A DNA stretch of 64,000 nt from Malania oleifera (GCF_029873635.1 NC_080420.1:120288719-120352718); one strand, 5' to 3'; shown: positions 36,674 to 49,208, counted from the first letter of the stretch. Made by a program: numbers and translations. The notes: a model not told the origin generated them from the sequence alone.

Positions 36674-36912
36674 TATTCCTCATTTAATTAATGTGTATTC
36701 CTTATTTAGTTAACTTGCATTCATTATTTACTTGTACTGCACTTGTATTGCACCTGTACTGCACTTGTATTGCACCTGTACTGCACTTGTATTGCACTTG
36801 TACTGCACTTGTACTACACTTGTACAACACTCTGTGTCTCCTATATAAATAGGCACCCATGTATACTCTTATAGATAAGAAATACAATAATACTTATTCA
36901 GTATTTCTAACA
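36674..36912 (+). repeat. 3' LTR of the copia element
   Basis: It is 239 bp against 150 bp for the 5' LTR. Much of the difference is five extra 11-bp units in the minisatellite at 36731-36829. Confidence 0.82.
36731..36829 (+). repeat. 11-bp minisatellite, 9 units, in copia 3' LTR
   Basis: Nine head-to-tail variants of CTTGTACTGCA alternate C/T at fixed positions, which suggests a two-unit (22-bp) higher-order period. The tract lies just upstream of the LTR TATA stretch (36842-36850). Confidence 0.9.
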
Positions 36913-36917
36913 TTTGT

Positions 36918-37449
36918 GATTACATTGGGTTCTATCATTTGTAAACATTGTTGTTCTTCATCACGGATACGCAGCGGAAAAACACAATCACACACAAATG
37001 AATCAACAAACACCAATGCAATCACTTGATGATGATATATACTCAAGAAGAAAACACTCAATAATGAGAAGAATGAAAACACAACCAAAAGACACAAGAT
37101 TTACGTGGTTCGGCAACAATTCATCTACGTACACAAGAGCAACAACTTTGTTTTCCACCATGAGCAATGTCAAAGCTTACAATAGGGTTACAAATCATTG
37201 ATTATATACAAACCCTAAACATACAAGAACCTTAGATTATATCTAAACAATCCCTAGAGGAAATCCTTTCAGTTAGCCCAATTTAGTGGCCTCCTGATTT
37301 GAATTATGTAACTTGCGTTGATTGAAACCGTCGATGGTTTGGAGCAGAAAGAAACACTTTTGCATTTTTCCTGAAACTGTCGAAGGTTAGAGCCCAAACC
37401 TTCGATGGTTATCTCTCTACCTGTAGCCTCCTCTCATGCTCTTACTCCT
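36918..37449. mobile_element. Unassigned LTR fragment with TCGA words
   Basis: It reads like the 3'-truncated end of a copia-type LTR in minus orientation (TTTACGTGGTTCGGCAA block near 37100). It carries three spaced words, CGTCGATGGTTT, TGTCGAAGGTT and CCTTCGATGGTT (37329-37411). Ends were not defined; it is cut by the Ogre LTR at 37450. Confidence 0.45.
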
Positions 37450-37995
37450 TGTCGCGACGTCCTGGACGAAACGAGGCGAATGAAAAATGTAATATTTAAT
37501 TTTCGAGAAAAATGGTGTAATGGAGTCGCCACTAACCTTTTAGTGTGGTTAACACTTGATTACTATCCAATTAAGGGTAGAATTGATCTGCGTTACCAAG
37601 GCAGAGATTGAGAGTTCGGTTATATGAGGGGAAGGTACGAGCACCCCCTACACGCCCATTCTTACGAATGGTACCTAATTAATTATAAAATTATCCCAAA
37701 GTAAATTCGAAAAACCTTTTATATTACTCATTTTGTGAATTTATAAAGTACAAATGTAGATGAATGAATCACACAAATATTTACATTATATATATTCCCT
37801 TAGAACTGGGGTACACGAAACTTATAAAGCTTGTACCCTTTTGTTGCAATCATCGGGATTGGAAAATCAAAAAGATATGTTACAAAATACACTCCCAATA
37901 TTTTGAAATTTATATAATTTTTCTAAGTATGAAAATATTATCTTGGGAGGTTTCATAATTCATTTAGGGTATAAAAAAGGCTTAAAAGGATTAGA
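37450..37995 (-). repeat. Left (3') LTR remnant of the Ogre element
   Basis: The first ~306 bp align with 58680-58990, including the shared GAGCACCCCCTACACGCC word. The remainder does not align, and the LTR is cut at the Cassandra insertion. Confidence 0.8.
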
Positions 37996-38274
37996 TGTTA
38001 CTACCCATATCAACAAGGTATACCTTTTTTTTTTAGAGCCTTCCCACAAGAACTCCATGGTTAGGCGTGCTTGGCTTAGAGTAATCTTGGGATGGGTGTC
38101 ATTTTAGGAAGTTTTCTCAGGAAGTGTGTGAGTGAGGATAAAACACATTGAAAATGATACATGTTGGTTTATGAGACCAGTCATTAGTCCGATAAGGCCT
38201 GCCCCTTATTGTCTGGTCTAGGTGGAGGAGGAGAGACGTAGTGCTCCCTAACAGACCTAGGTTGGGGCATTACA
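37996..38274 (+). mobile_element. Cassandra-type LTR (5S rRNA-bearing TRIM), solo
   Basis: It begins TGTTACTACCCATATCAACA and ends GGGGCATTACA. At 38045-38111 it carries a 5S rRNA-like segment: AGAACTCC, then a box A-like GGCGTGCTTGGCTT, then a box C-like GATGGGTG...GGAAG, in 5S order and orientation. This is the hallmark of Cassandra LTRs, which can carry RNA polymerase III promoters. Several 5S positions are changed (GGTTAGGCG for AGTTAAGCG, GTGTC for GTGAC), so pol III activity is doubtful. There is no second LTR, primer site or duplication (TTAGA left, CCATG right). Confidence 0.82.
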
Positions 38275-38327
38275 CCATGAACTTTTTGCTTGGGTAGTAA
38301 ACGGCCCGTTCCTTTCTTCTAGACTCA

Positions 38328-39484
38328 TCATGCTGGCCTAATACGCAACCCATGGAATTCTCCAATATTGCTAGGTATAGAATCAGGGGCCTTCCAGGTA
38401 CTGGGGGTACTAGTACTAGAGGGTTCAAGAGATATTCCTTTTATCTTCTCGAAAGCCTCTTGACACTCCTCATTCCACCTTTTCGGGTTATTCTTTTTCA
38501 GCAACTTAAATATGGGCTCACAGGTGGTGGTCAATTGGGATATAAACTGAGCTATGTAGTTGAGTCTGCCCAAGAAACTTCGCACCTCCTTCTTAGTCTT
38601 GGGGATAGATATCTCTTGAATAGCTTTGATTTTGTCAAGATCAACCACAATCCCTTTCTCGCTCACTATAAACCCCAACAATTTTATTGAAGTGGCACTC
38701 TTTGATAAGTAGCCTCGACATTCTTTAAACCAAATGGCATAACCTTGTAACAAAAGGTTCCCTATAAGGTGATGAAAGTGATTTTTTCTGTCTTCCGGTG
38801 CCATCTTAATTTGGTTGTATCACGAAATACCATCCATGAACAAAAATAAAGCATGCCCTACCGTATTGTCTACCAACACATCAATGTGTGGGTGTGGGAA
38901 ATTATCTTTAGGGCTAGCTTTATTTAAGTTTTGATAGTCGATGCAAACTCGCACTTTGCCGTTCTTTTTAATTATTGGGTCAATGTTAGCCATCCATTCG
39001 ATATATTAAGCTACTTTTAGAAATCCAGCCTCAAATTGCTTTTGCACCTCCTCTTTATTTTGAGTAACATCTCTGGCCGCATTCTCCTTAACTTTTGATT
39101 TATTGACTTAGAATCGGGGTAGATAGGTATCTTGTGAGTTACTAAGTTTGTGTCCAAACCTAGCATGTCCTAGTATAACCAAGCAAACACGTCCCGATAT
39201 CCTTTTAATAGTTTAATTATTTTTCCCCTTTCTTTATCCTCCAGCAATGTCCCAATTTTTACCTGTTTAGGTTCTTCCTCAGTACCCAAATTGATTACCA
39301 CAGTGAGGTCACTACTAGTTAATGTCGACTTTTCATCAGATTTCAACATCTGTTCCATTTCAGGGGATAAGTACATTTCGTCTTCTTCAATTTTAGTTCC
39401 ATGAATTATGTTTTCAAAATTAATATCAATTTCTTGCTCATGGGTACTGGTGTTATCATCTCCCCTATTCCTGCATGAAATCAT
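38328..39484 (-). pseudogene. Ogre RT, catalytic core deleted
   Basis: On the minus strand, 39484-39170 encodes the acidic pre-RT segment ending RDVFAWLY. After stops comes the RT fingers/palm part (VRVCIDYQNLNKASPKDNFP, then FLFMDGIS, then NQIKMAPEDR). At about 38720 the sequence jumps from AIWFKECRGY to the connection region (KLLGFIVSEKGI, EVRSFLGRLNYIAQFISQL). The stretch that should hold the YxDD catalytic motif is missing, so this copy is dead. The frame ends at 38328, where RNase H should begin. Confidence 0.88.
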
Positions 39485-40138
39485 AGCAAAAAAATTTTTG
39501 ACAATTGAGACGTAAAAGAAATGTCAAGAAATGCATAGTTCACTTTCATTGAATGAGAAAAGCTGCCTGGGACTATATTGTCCCCTGATTATAAAACAAG
39601 AAAATTTAAAACAAGGAAAAATAAAATCATTACATGAGAAAAACTGGAAAGTCAACAGTGCTCCAATTTTGTAATTATGTTCCTGGGAGCAGACGGTGAA
39701 CCCACTCCTTAGAGGTATCCGTAGAAGCTCCCAAGTCTAGAACCGATATACTCAACTGTCTCATTTCTGTTTCAAGATCGGTTTGACTGCTCTTAAAGAA
39801 GGTATGATCTATGTACGGCAAGCCCGATCCCCACAGGATGTTTGTTTCGCTTGTGAGCCTTTCCTTTTTTTGTGCCTCCTTCTCTACTCTCTTTCTCTTT
39901 TAGTCTGCCAAGGTGGGCATATAACGGAGACCATATCCGTATTTCATCTCTTGTACCACCAACGGCTTTGAGATCCTTTGCAAGTACTTTCTAGCCCCTT
40001 TCCCGAGCAGCATCCTTGCTTGATCAGTTCTGTGGCAACCATGCGTGCTGTAGAGGAAACTCGGGGTTGTGGAATGGGAGAACCTTCTATTACAGTTGTT
40101 GCATTAATGATCTCAAAAGCCCAGAATGAATCTTCGAG
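39485..40138 (-). other. Protease-RT spacer of the Ogre element
   Basis: Only a short coding tail next to LTR F (about 40050-40138; SFWAFEIINATTV on the minus strand) continues the protease ORF. The rest is full of stops. Ogre elements are known for an intron in this position; I could not define splice sites here. Confidence 0.5.
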
Positions 40139-42168
40139 TGTAACGACCTGCTATTTAACTGGGTTTTTATTTATTTATTTTATACTATGACATTTAACAT
40201 GTTCTAATACCATACTAGATTAAACCCAATCATCAACCTAAGTAGCGAGAAGCAGAAATCAAATAAACATAACCATATGTAATTATATACAATACCAGAG
40301 TGCTAAAATGTTTCCCAATACATACATATTTGACTGTTCCCCAAAATACCCATGACTGGTTAGGGCTATACAAAATTACTCCCAAAAATATACTCACTCT
40401 ACTGACAGGGCAGTACTATGGCCCCTCTATCTGCGAGCCTGGTCTGCTCGCCTACTTGGATCACCTGAAAAATGTTAAAGTAATTAGGATGAGCCAATGT
40501 TCAGTAAGACGAAATATGCTATTACTAGTATGTGGCAAATGAGTTACAATATTATGAAAATCTGTTTCTATATAATCATGTATAATTGGATATAAAAATA
40601 CAATACAAGTAATAAAATCCACCACCCTTTCCATGTTGCTTAACATAACAGTATTGTAGATTACTATTCAAAATACTTTTAATGTATATAAGTATATTCC
40701 CTGTTTCTATAAATCTGTATATACGTAATAGTAATTGAAAACTTTCCCTGTGGATAACTGTGTGTCATGATTTAACCCCTCATGACAGGATTATGCGGCC
40801 TGTAGGTGGGATCTACTCTGGCTGGCCGACCAAGGTAAACCACTATACTCCCTCGGTCTAATCTGCCCTCCTCAACCCATATCTGATGGGGAGCCTGTCC
40901 ACGTCTAGGGTACTATACAATCGACCTACTACCATGTATTATCTAAATAGGTAGTTGCACTCATAACTGAAATATCTGTAGCTACGGTACCGTGCTCTAT
41001 AATTGTATGGTCCAACAGGGTCTGATACTATATAATATATCTCTATATACAACTATCTGATTTACCATAATTTTTTAGTAACTGTATAAACCATGACAAT
41101 GAAATAAACTGTAACTGTATTATCTATATCTTTGTACTGAACTGTAATCTATAAGTCATGATACTGAAAATTGTATAATCATGGTGTTGTAAACTGTATA
41201 ATCATAGTATTGAAATCCATATAATCATGGTATTCTGTAATTACTGATAAACATATCCATTGGATGTATATTCTGTAAAACATACCCTGAAAATACTATA
41301 AAACATCTTTCTGTACCATATTTATATTCTCAAGCCACACAGTAATTTCAAACATATTGTACATAAATGATAACCTATATAAAGTTCTAACATATATAAT
41401 AATCTGACAAAAACGTATAGTTTATACGGAACATAGAAAAATTTGCCTAACATAGCATATTTCCCTTACCTGTTTACTGAAAAGCCCCTACGGTATACTG
41501 GCCTAACACCCGCAGGGCCTCCTACACAACACCCTGAAAACTACATTTGGCAGAACAAAATATCAATATTTCTTCGCCTACATCATTTTCTATAACTGTC
41601 AAAAGGCCAAAATTTGACTAAAAGGCATTAACCTGAATTTGGGATGAATTACAAGTTCGTTCTATCGACAATACGCTCCGACAGACTTGCAAAGAACTTC
41701 GCCAAGAGCGTCGGGGTGACCTCAGATCATCGATCTGGCGACTGACGGGGCCGAAATCGAAGAGAGAAGGGAGAGAGACCGTAGGAAAGAGAGAGACAGA
41801 AGCACTGAAATTGAATAAAAATCCGAGTTTTCACTATTTATAGGGTCAGATTCGTCGACGAGACACGTCACCTCGTCAATGAGTCCTCAAGTAAATTCGT
41901 CGACGAACCTTACCCTTCGTCAACGAAATTCAGAGTAGCCCAAATCCTTCTCTCGGTATTTTCTCGTCGATGATGGGACCTCGTCGACGAGGTCCTAAAG
42001 AACCTTCATCGATGAACCCTTGTATTCGTCGATGAAGCCTGAAAATTCCTTGAAATTATTATCTCCAAAATGTAATGTTGTCAACGAAGCCTACTGCCTC
42101 CTTCTGTTTCTGTTTCCATTTCTCTCCCTCATTATTATTTAAATACTATTATTCTTAGGGTCACTACA
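40139..42168 (-). mobile_element. Solo LTR F (gypsy type)
   Basis: It is 2030 bp with the perfect duplication TCGAG at 40134-40138 and 42169-42173. On the minus strand it starts TGTAGTGACCC and ends GGTCGTTACA. A TATA box (41834-41843) lies just downstream of a CGTCGACGA array (41850-42090). It interrupts the Ogre protease ORF, and the reading resumes on the other side. Confidence 0.93.
41850..42090 (-). promoter_or_regulatory. CGTCGACGA array in LTR F
   Basis: About ten variants of TTCGTCGACGAA (for example near 41850, 41897 and 41978) lie upstream of the minus-strand TATA box. The arrangement is the same as in LTRs A and E. Confidence 0.68.
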
Positions 42169-42935
42169 TCGAGGGCCTCCTCTGCTACTTCCACGTAGGG
42201 GGTAGAAGAGGGTTTAGTGATCATTACACTTGTCTCCCCAAGTACACGAACCATTTTATTTTCTACAATGAACTTTACCCTCTGACGCAAGGAAGATACA
42301 ACTGCCCCTGTATTGTGGATCCAAGGCCTCCCCAACAGGCAATTGTATGATGGTGTAATAGCCATAACCTGAAATGTAACATCAAAATTCACTGCCTCAA
42401 TCTGTATAGGGATCTCAATAGCCCCTACCAATTATCGGCGAGTTTCATTGAAAGCTCGTACCACCAAGTTGTTCTTCCTTACATAGGAGAGATCCATAGG
42501 CAACTTCTCCAATGTGACCATAGGCATAACATTGAGGGAGGACCCATTGTCGATCAAAACTCGGGCTATCATATAATCTTTGCACTTAGTAGATATGTGC
42601 AATGCCTTGTTGTGCCTCCTACCCTCCGATGGGATCTCCTCATTAGTGAAAATTATGTAACTAGTTGTTGCCAAACTCCCAACCACATGGTTAAAGTTAT
42701 CAACGTTGATGTCTTGTGGAATATACGTCTGATTGAGGATCTTCAGCAGAGCTTCTTGATGGACTTTTGAATTTAGTAATAAATATAAAATAGAGATATG
42801 CGCAAGCATTTTGTTCAGTTGAGCCACTATGTTGTACTAGTTGTGCTTTATTATTTTCAAGAATTCTTCTACTTCTTGAGGTGGAATGGGCTTTTTGATG
42901 CTTCTGCTCAATTCACCAACCTTCTCCAAGCTCGG
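42169..42935 (-). pseudogene. Ogre gag C-terminus and aspartic protease
   Basis: On the minus strand, from 42935: an EVEEFLKIIKHN segment, then QLNKMLAHISILYLLLNS, both Ogre/Tat family signatures. Then comes the retropepsin core with the catalytic motif VLIDNGSSLNVMP (DNG where DTG or DSG is usual) and the second signature CLLGRPWIHNTGAV. A TAG interrupts the first segment and a TAA breaks the frame near 42431. It is cut on the left by LTR F and on the right by element G. Confidence 0.88.
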
Positions 42936-45225
42936 TGTACGATCCCTGACCCACCACGTGGGCCCAGAGTGCTACTTTAGTGACGTCAGTGTATCTAATA
43001 CCTTACTTATCAAATATAAAAACACACATATGCAACGGAAATAAAATATAAAATCCTCAAATTACATTACCAGAGTTCTAACTATCTTTATACACAAATA
43101 TATCAATTTCCATATAATTACATCCCATAAAACTAAACAAAAATAAAATCTTTATCTACACACTACCTACATAAAATTTACACCACTAGCCCGACTCTTC
43201 AAGCCTGTTAGACCCGATCTCTAGGATTCCCTGAAAAGGCAGTTTGTAAAGTAGGGGTAAGGCATAACTCAGTAAGGGAAAGACTAAGCTAATGTCAGTG
43301 TGTGGTCAGTAAGCATTTAGTGTACAGAAAATAACCAGTTCACCAAACAGATAAACACATTTATGAAAATATTCTTATTTCACACTCATACACACAATTA
43401 GTCGAGGATAGGGAAGATTACCCGCCCATACAAGTAGCTTCCCTCTGCTTTAGTACCATTACTGCTACCAGGGCACTCACCTTTCTCAGTAAGCTTTTGA
43501 AGTTATCTTATTAATTAACCGTATTCACATAAATTAACAGATATGCATATAAGACACTCCCTGTGACAAACACGCCACTTACATCCCCACGGCACGGGTT
43601 GTGCGGCCCGAAGGCTAGACTAAGCCTGAGTGATCAGTCCAAACAAAGTCAAATACAACATCTATAGGCATCCACAGCAAAACTGCAGGTCCGACACCCT
43701 TACTTCAATCTCACGCAGGCAGTCGGCTAGAGCCCTTACACTTCTATCCAGACAGTGTGGATGCACATGGTCTAACTAGCAACATTACCGTGCTCACAAT
43801 ACACTGGTCCCCAGGGTTCCTAGAGCAAATCATGCAATTTAGGTAATAGAAAATACCATTTAAAACATTAATTCACATATATTCCTTGTTATTCCAAAAC
43901 CTGGCCCCCGGCCACAAAATACAATCCGACTTATAGCCATCAATTCAAACTCGGCCCTCGATCGTCAAATAATAATCCTGGCCTTTGGCCAATCCAATAA
44001 CACCCGACCATTGGACGTTAGTTCAAACTCCTGCATTTCATAAACAGTTCTAGTATTTTCATAAGCATTTCTAGTATTTCTGAAATAAGTCAGTATTTCA
44101 AAATTCCAAATCTAGATATACAATAATCCATGCAAATTAAAACATCTGCTACACGATTTTCCGTATTTAACATATCCATATAAACAAACAAGTTTTCCAC
44201 CGTTCATTTTAATCAAAAATACCATACCATATATCCTAGGTTTGTAAAATCCATTTCGAACGATTGGTTTTCAAATAACCTTTAAATTCCAAAATGAATA
44301 AATAAATAAATAAATAAATTTATATAAACATAACAATTTAATTAATTCAAATTTCATAAAATTACTGACTTAACTTAATCCCCTTACTTGATTCGTGAAA
44401 AAACTCGATTACACCCCGGCCTACACTCCTGGTGTTCAAAAACCTCTGAACCCTGAAAATCAAATTTCACCATATTATTCGTCATAATTCTTAGAGTAAC
44501 TTTTCCTAAAATTTTTCTAAGTTTTGAATATTCTAAATAGCCTAATAAAAACTTAAATTATCAAACTTACCCCCAATTTAGGATTGGTACCCCGAAACTC
44601 CAATTCGAAAACTCGTTTTGGTTAGATTGTAGAGAATCTCCCCACGAATCTCCTAACAATTTCCGTTCGTTAATGGGGCTTATAATTTAAGAGAAATTGA
44701 GGTAAGTTTGAGATTTGACGTTACCCTAGGAGATATGCCTACGCCGCTCCCACGACAAATCTGCTCCAGTAGAAATGCCGGTGGTGACGAGCAGAACCCA
44801 ACGGTATTTTTTTGGATTTTTTATTGATCGAATATCGGAGACGAGATGGAGAAGAGTGGGAGAGAGGGGGCAAGGAGAGACGAAGAGTGAGGGAGAGAAT
44901 GCAGACAGAAATCTAGAGGCAGGCGTCTGTTTCTTCAAAGATTCAAAAATCCTGAAGCTTCAGGTAATGGTTAGTATTTATAATTAAATAATATAATAAT
45001 AATAATAACTTTTAACCTATATATACATATACATACATACATATATATATATATAATAGTTATAACCTTTAACATATATATATATTATTTAATTCATAAT
45101 TATTATTATTTAATTAATTTATTTATTATTCAATTTAATTTTAAATCTTAAATTATTTATTTATTTATTTATTATTTTATTTTATTTTTTGCATTTCCAT
45201 GCACACACTTTTTAGGGTCATTACA
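42936..45225 (-). repeat. 3' LTR of element G
   Basis: On the minus strand it starts TGTAATGACCC. It aligns over its length with 49209-51518. It has no TCGAC array upstream of its TATA stretch (44968-44977). In the transcribed or downstream part is a run of GGCC-type inverted words (43905-44040). Confidence 0.9.
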
Positions 45226-45739
45226 TTCTCCTCTTCTTACAAAAATTTCGTCCTCGAAATTTTTTAGATACAACCTTAAACCACTTTTTTAGAACTGATA
45301 ACTAACATAAATTTATAGATTATACAACATGTCCTAATACACCTTACTTCAACACCAACACTCAACAACTTCAATTCTCATCTCCAACCTTCCAAAGATC
45401 TAATATCAACATTTCCTGTTTAGCATATAATTGATGCTCTCATAATGTTTGTGAAATTAACCACAAATGTTGTTCATGCTCTTCTTGAGTCTTTGAATAC
45501 CCCAAAAATCATCCATAAAAATTTTAATGAATTGATTCAAGTATGGTTGTATAATTTGATTTTATTATATCTATGAAAATGTAAGGTGCATTGATAACCC
45601 TAATTGATAACACCAAAAACTTATAGCGACATTTTTGTGTACTCAATTCTGTCTTTGGAATGTGTAATTCCCAATTCTTAAAATGGTGAAAATTAGATTG
45701 CAAATCAATCTTCAAAAATTTTGGGATTTTACCAATTAT

Positions 45740-46042
45740 TCAAATTATCCACTAATCCCTGGAAGTCGATACTAATTCTTAATGTAACATGATTCAACTT
45801 CCAATGATTAATGCACAACCTCAAGGTCTCATTATGTTTTTTAGTGAATAACATAGGTGCAACCTATGATGATATTCTAGGTCAAACAAATTCCTTGTTG
45901 AAAAAAAATCTTCTAGTTGCACCCTAAGTTGCCTTAGTTCAGTTAATGTCATTTCATATGAAGTAGTTGACATAAGCTCCGTTCCTAGCACCAACTCAAT
46001 ATTAAATTCAATATCCTCTTGGAGGTAGCCCTGATAAATCAC
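45740..46042 (-). pseudogene. RT N-terminal fragment, element G, second copy
   Basis: On the minus strand, IEFNIELVLGTELMSTTSYEM then LTELRQLRVQLED match the usual pre-RT line of gypsy pol, with decayed RT words after it. It lies 1.5 kb from a similar fragment at 47450-47700. Confidence 0.65.
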
Positions 46043-47449
46043 CTGAGAAGAATATCTAAAAATTCATTACCTATGGGTAAAGAAGTTTAGGGATTCGTTA
46101 ACTTGTATATTTTTTTTTCATTGCTGCTACAAACCCCAGATATGTGCCCAAATTCTATCCTTTCATAAGCACTCCATTTGGATCTCCAAGTACTACTTTC
46201 TTTTGGAAATAATAAACTAAGTGTATGATAAATAGATAACCATTCCATTGGTTAGCCTCATCTTTAAACAGATAACTTGCATTGATGACTCATACTAATT
46301 AAGGACCATACCTATTGAGACATCCCAGACCAGGATGTGTAATCATTAGCCTGTCAGATCAAATGTGTAAAAGGCTCTTTAAACTCTTATCATAACTTTG
46401 TGATTCATTTAAGTAAAAATTACATGAACTCCCAAATATTCCTTGGAATTCTAATCACCCAATTCCTTTTCAATACCAAACTAATGTATAGGTTTACACT
46501 TTTAAATCAGAATAAGGTATCATTTTCCTACCAAATTGGTTTCTAGATTTTTATTTTTATTTTTTTCCTCACTTCAAATAGTTTTTAAGACTCAACTTCT
46601 AACCTATGTTAGCAAACGTGAAATATCAAAATATGGTTAGAAAAAATATCCTCAGTGAAAAATAAGGATTGCAATTATGGCAAGTCCAAGTCCTAGTATA
46701 CCAACTCAAGCCAACCCTAATCTTACTCCAGTAACTGGACAAATATGCAATAAACACGTATCTTGGTTTTTGGTACAGAATACAATACTAATGAAGCTAT
46801 TTAGTCAGCTATGATCAATGATTGAACATTGTCTGGCAGTATAAATCTTGTGTGAAATAGACCAGGAAGGAAAATGTGATATTCATTTGTGCTAGAGAGT
46901 TGCTAATGGTAGAATGAAGAATTCCACTACAGAGTTGGAGTTAGATTTTGAAGATGGCTTCAAAAGCTATAATCAATTGTAGATCACCATAGAAGATTTC
47001 ACATTAAGCTATATACAAATCAAATCCTAACCGAGCTAATGCCTAAGAAGTTAAATTAGTATCCCATTGCCAAGTAGGATTCGCACAGGATAAAGCGAAA
47101 AGATAAAGCTTCGGGTCGTAGTATGTATGGTTTTCCTTCTGGATAGCAATTTTCTAAAGGTCCGAGTATCATTATGATTTTTCTTCTAGGTAAATTACTA
47201 AAGATAATTCTGTTAGGTGTTATTTGGTTCAGAGGACCCTTCGGAATACTTGGCAATGTGATGCCCATAACATCTTATTCTTATGTTTGTTTCCAAGTTA
47301 TGGTGATAACATCACCTCCCAAGAAATAAAGAATTTCCCCAAAACATAGGAGTCTAATTGTTGCCCACTAGTATCTTACATTCTTATGGGCATCTTAATT
47401 TTAGGATTAAACTGCCCCCACTATTTTGGCCGACTTATGGAAATAGGAA

Positions 47450-47760
47450 AATATGTAGTCGATGCACATTCTTATCAACCCATCTTTATTTTTCACAAAC
47501 AATACCGACGCTCCCCAGGGTTACACGCTGGCCTAATAAACCCTTATCTAGTAATTATTATAACTGGTCCTTTAACTCTTTTTTTTAAATTCTATCGGTG
47601 TCATTTTGTACGGTACTTTAGAAATTAGCGCTTTCCCCAAAACTAGATCAATAGTAACCTCCACCTCACGATTAGGAGGTGGTCTTGACAAATCCTTGGG
47701 GAATATATCAGGAAAATCCCTCACTACCGGGATATCCTCTAATCTTAACTTCTCTTTTGA
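47450..47760 (-). pseudogene. RT N-terminal fragment, element G, first copy
   Basis: On the minus strand, PDIFPKDLSRPPPNREVEVT, then LVLGKALISKVPYKM, then degenerate SPWGAPVLF-like and RMCIDY words with frameshifts. It follows the gag knuckle within ~50 bp, so protease has been deleted. Confidence 0.7.
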
Positions 47761-48601
47761 TGATCCCCTCGGGGTGCCTGATTACCTCTTCTATACTAAT
47801 GTTGTGGAGGTGGATAGGACAATGTCGCATGGCAATCCTGCGCCATATGTCTAGTCCCACCGCACCGATAGCAAACAGTTGGTCCTCTCGTGCACTCACC
47901 TTAATGCCTCCAATGGCATCTGAAACAAATAGGATGCTGCGAACTCCCCTGATGGGCTTGAGATCCCGTATCTCGTCGCTGGCCCAAGAAATTATCAGGC
48001 CACCTCCATGAGCCCTAACTAGTGCTAGTCTGAAACCCCTGAGGCAATGACCTCTTCTTCTGGTTTGCGACTCTCTCCTCCTCCTGAATACTGGACTTAA
48101 CCCCCATGGCCCTGTCCACCAATTCAGAGACACTCTGAGTCAACAACACCACCATCTGTGTGCGTATTCCCTGCCTCAAACCTCTCTCAAATATCCAAAC
48201 TTTCCTTGGCTCATCTGAGACCATATGAGGAGCAAAAGGGGATAGCTCCATGAACCTGGCCACATACTATTGTACAGTCATAGGTCCCTAGTTAGATGCA
48301 GGAACTCCTGAGCATTCGCTTCTCGGGTGGCAGTAGGAAAGTATCTGTCGAAGAAGACCTCCTTGAAATGACTCCAGGTGATAGATGTATGCCCTGGATG
48401 TTGTTCCTTAACCATCTTCTCCGATCTCCACCACCTCTTTGCTTCCCCTACCAATTTAAAGGTGGCAAACTGCACCTTCTGCTCCTCTGTGCACTCCAGC
48501 ACACCCAACTGTTCCTCTATTTCTTCAGCTGCAACTGGGTTTGCTCCTCCTACAAAATCGACAGATTTGTCCAAGTAAACTACTAAAAAGTGCAGCCCCA
48601 A
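47761..48601 (-). pseudogene. Gypsy gag with zinc knuckle, element G
   Basis: On the minus strand from 48601: ECTEEQKVQFATFKLVGEAKRWW, then FKEVFFDRYFP, then a shifted frame with MARFMELSPFAP and a RKVWIFERGLRQGIR segment. It ends with a knuckle CFRCHWRH(stop)GEC...CYRCGGTRHMAQDC. It has frameshifts at ~48270 and ~48015 and a TAA inside the knuckle. Confidence 0.85.
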
Positions 48602-49208
48602 CCAACCGGTGGCTGATCCTGCTCTCTAGAGTCTGTCAAGTTCTCCTTCCTAGCCTGCCGCACTATACTTCGCAGCATTGCCGAAGCCTCGACATCTTCC
48701 CCACTGGAAGTATCCACGTGATTATCCCCTCCAGCTACGACGTCATTTCCCGTAGAATCCCTCCCAAAGATAGGATAGAAGCCGACTTAAAATCTCTTCA
48801 TTTATTATAATTGAAGAAAGTATGAAATGAAGAAACTACTAATACTTATGAATTCTCAATTTAAAGATTCATTCCCCTAGTTCTGTCACAAAACCGATAA
48901 GATACCAATCTCCAACATAACACTGATTCCACACATGTACTCGACCGCCCTAATGTCCCAACCTAAATTTCCGAGCTCCAGTCTCTCAACCCAGAAACGA
49001 AACCATCGATGGATTTATCATGATTTTCCTGAAATCGTCATTCCAGGAGAAGCACAGAAAACCGTCAAGAATCTCCACCTCCAAGCTTCCAGACCAAAAC
49101 CCATCTTAACCTACCCACTCCTATCCCTATCTTACCTCAACATATACTCTTGTAATTATCAATTCTCAAAGTCTGCAGAACCTAGCAAACCTAGGCTCTA
49201 GTACAACC

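Larger units (their letters stand above)
35087..36912 (+). mobile_element. Ty1-copia element reduced to RT and RNase H
   Basis: Short LTRs at 35087-35236 and 36674-36912 share their ends (CTTATTCAGTATTTCTAACA) and a TATA stretch. A primer site (TGGTATCAGAG) follows the left one and a purine tract (GAGTTTGAGGGGG) precedes the right. TTTGT at 35082-35086 and 36913-36917 is the probable duplication. Gag, protease and integrase are missing, lost by a deletion that joins the element's start to the middle of RT near 35370. Confidence 0.85.

Noticed and set aside
38045-38160. A 5S rRNA gene
   Set aside because: Only part of the 5S is similar, with changed box positions, and it sits inside a Cassandra LTR.
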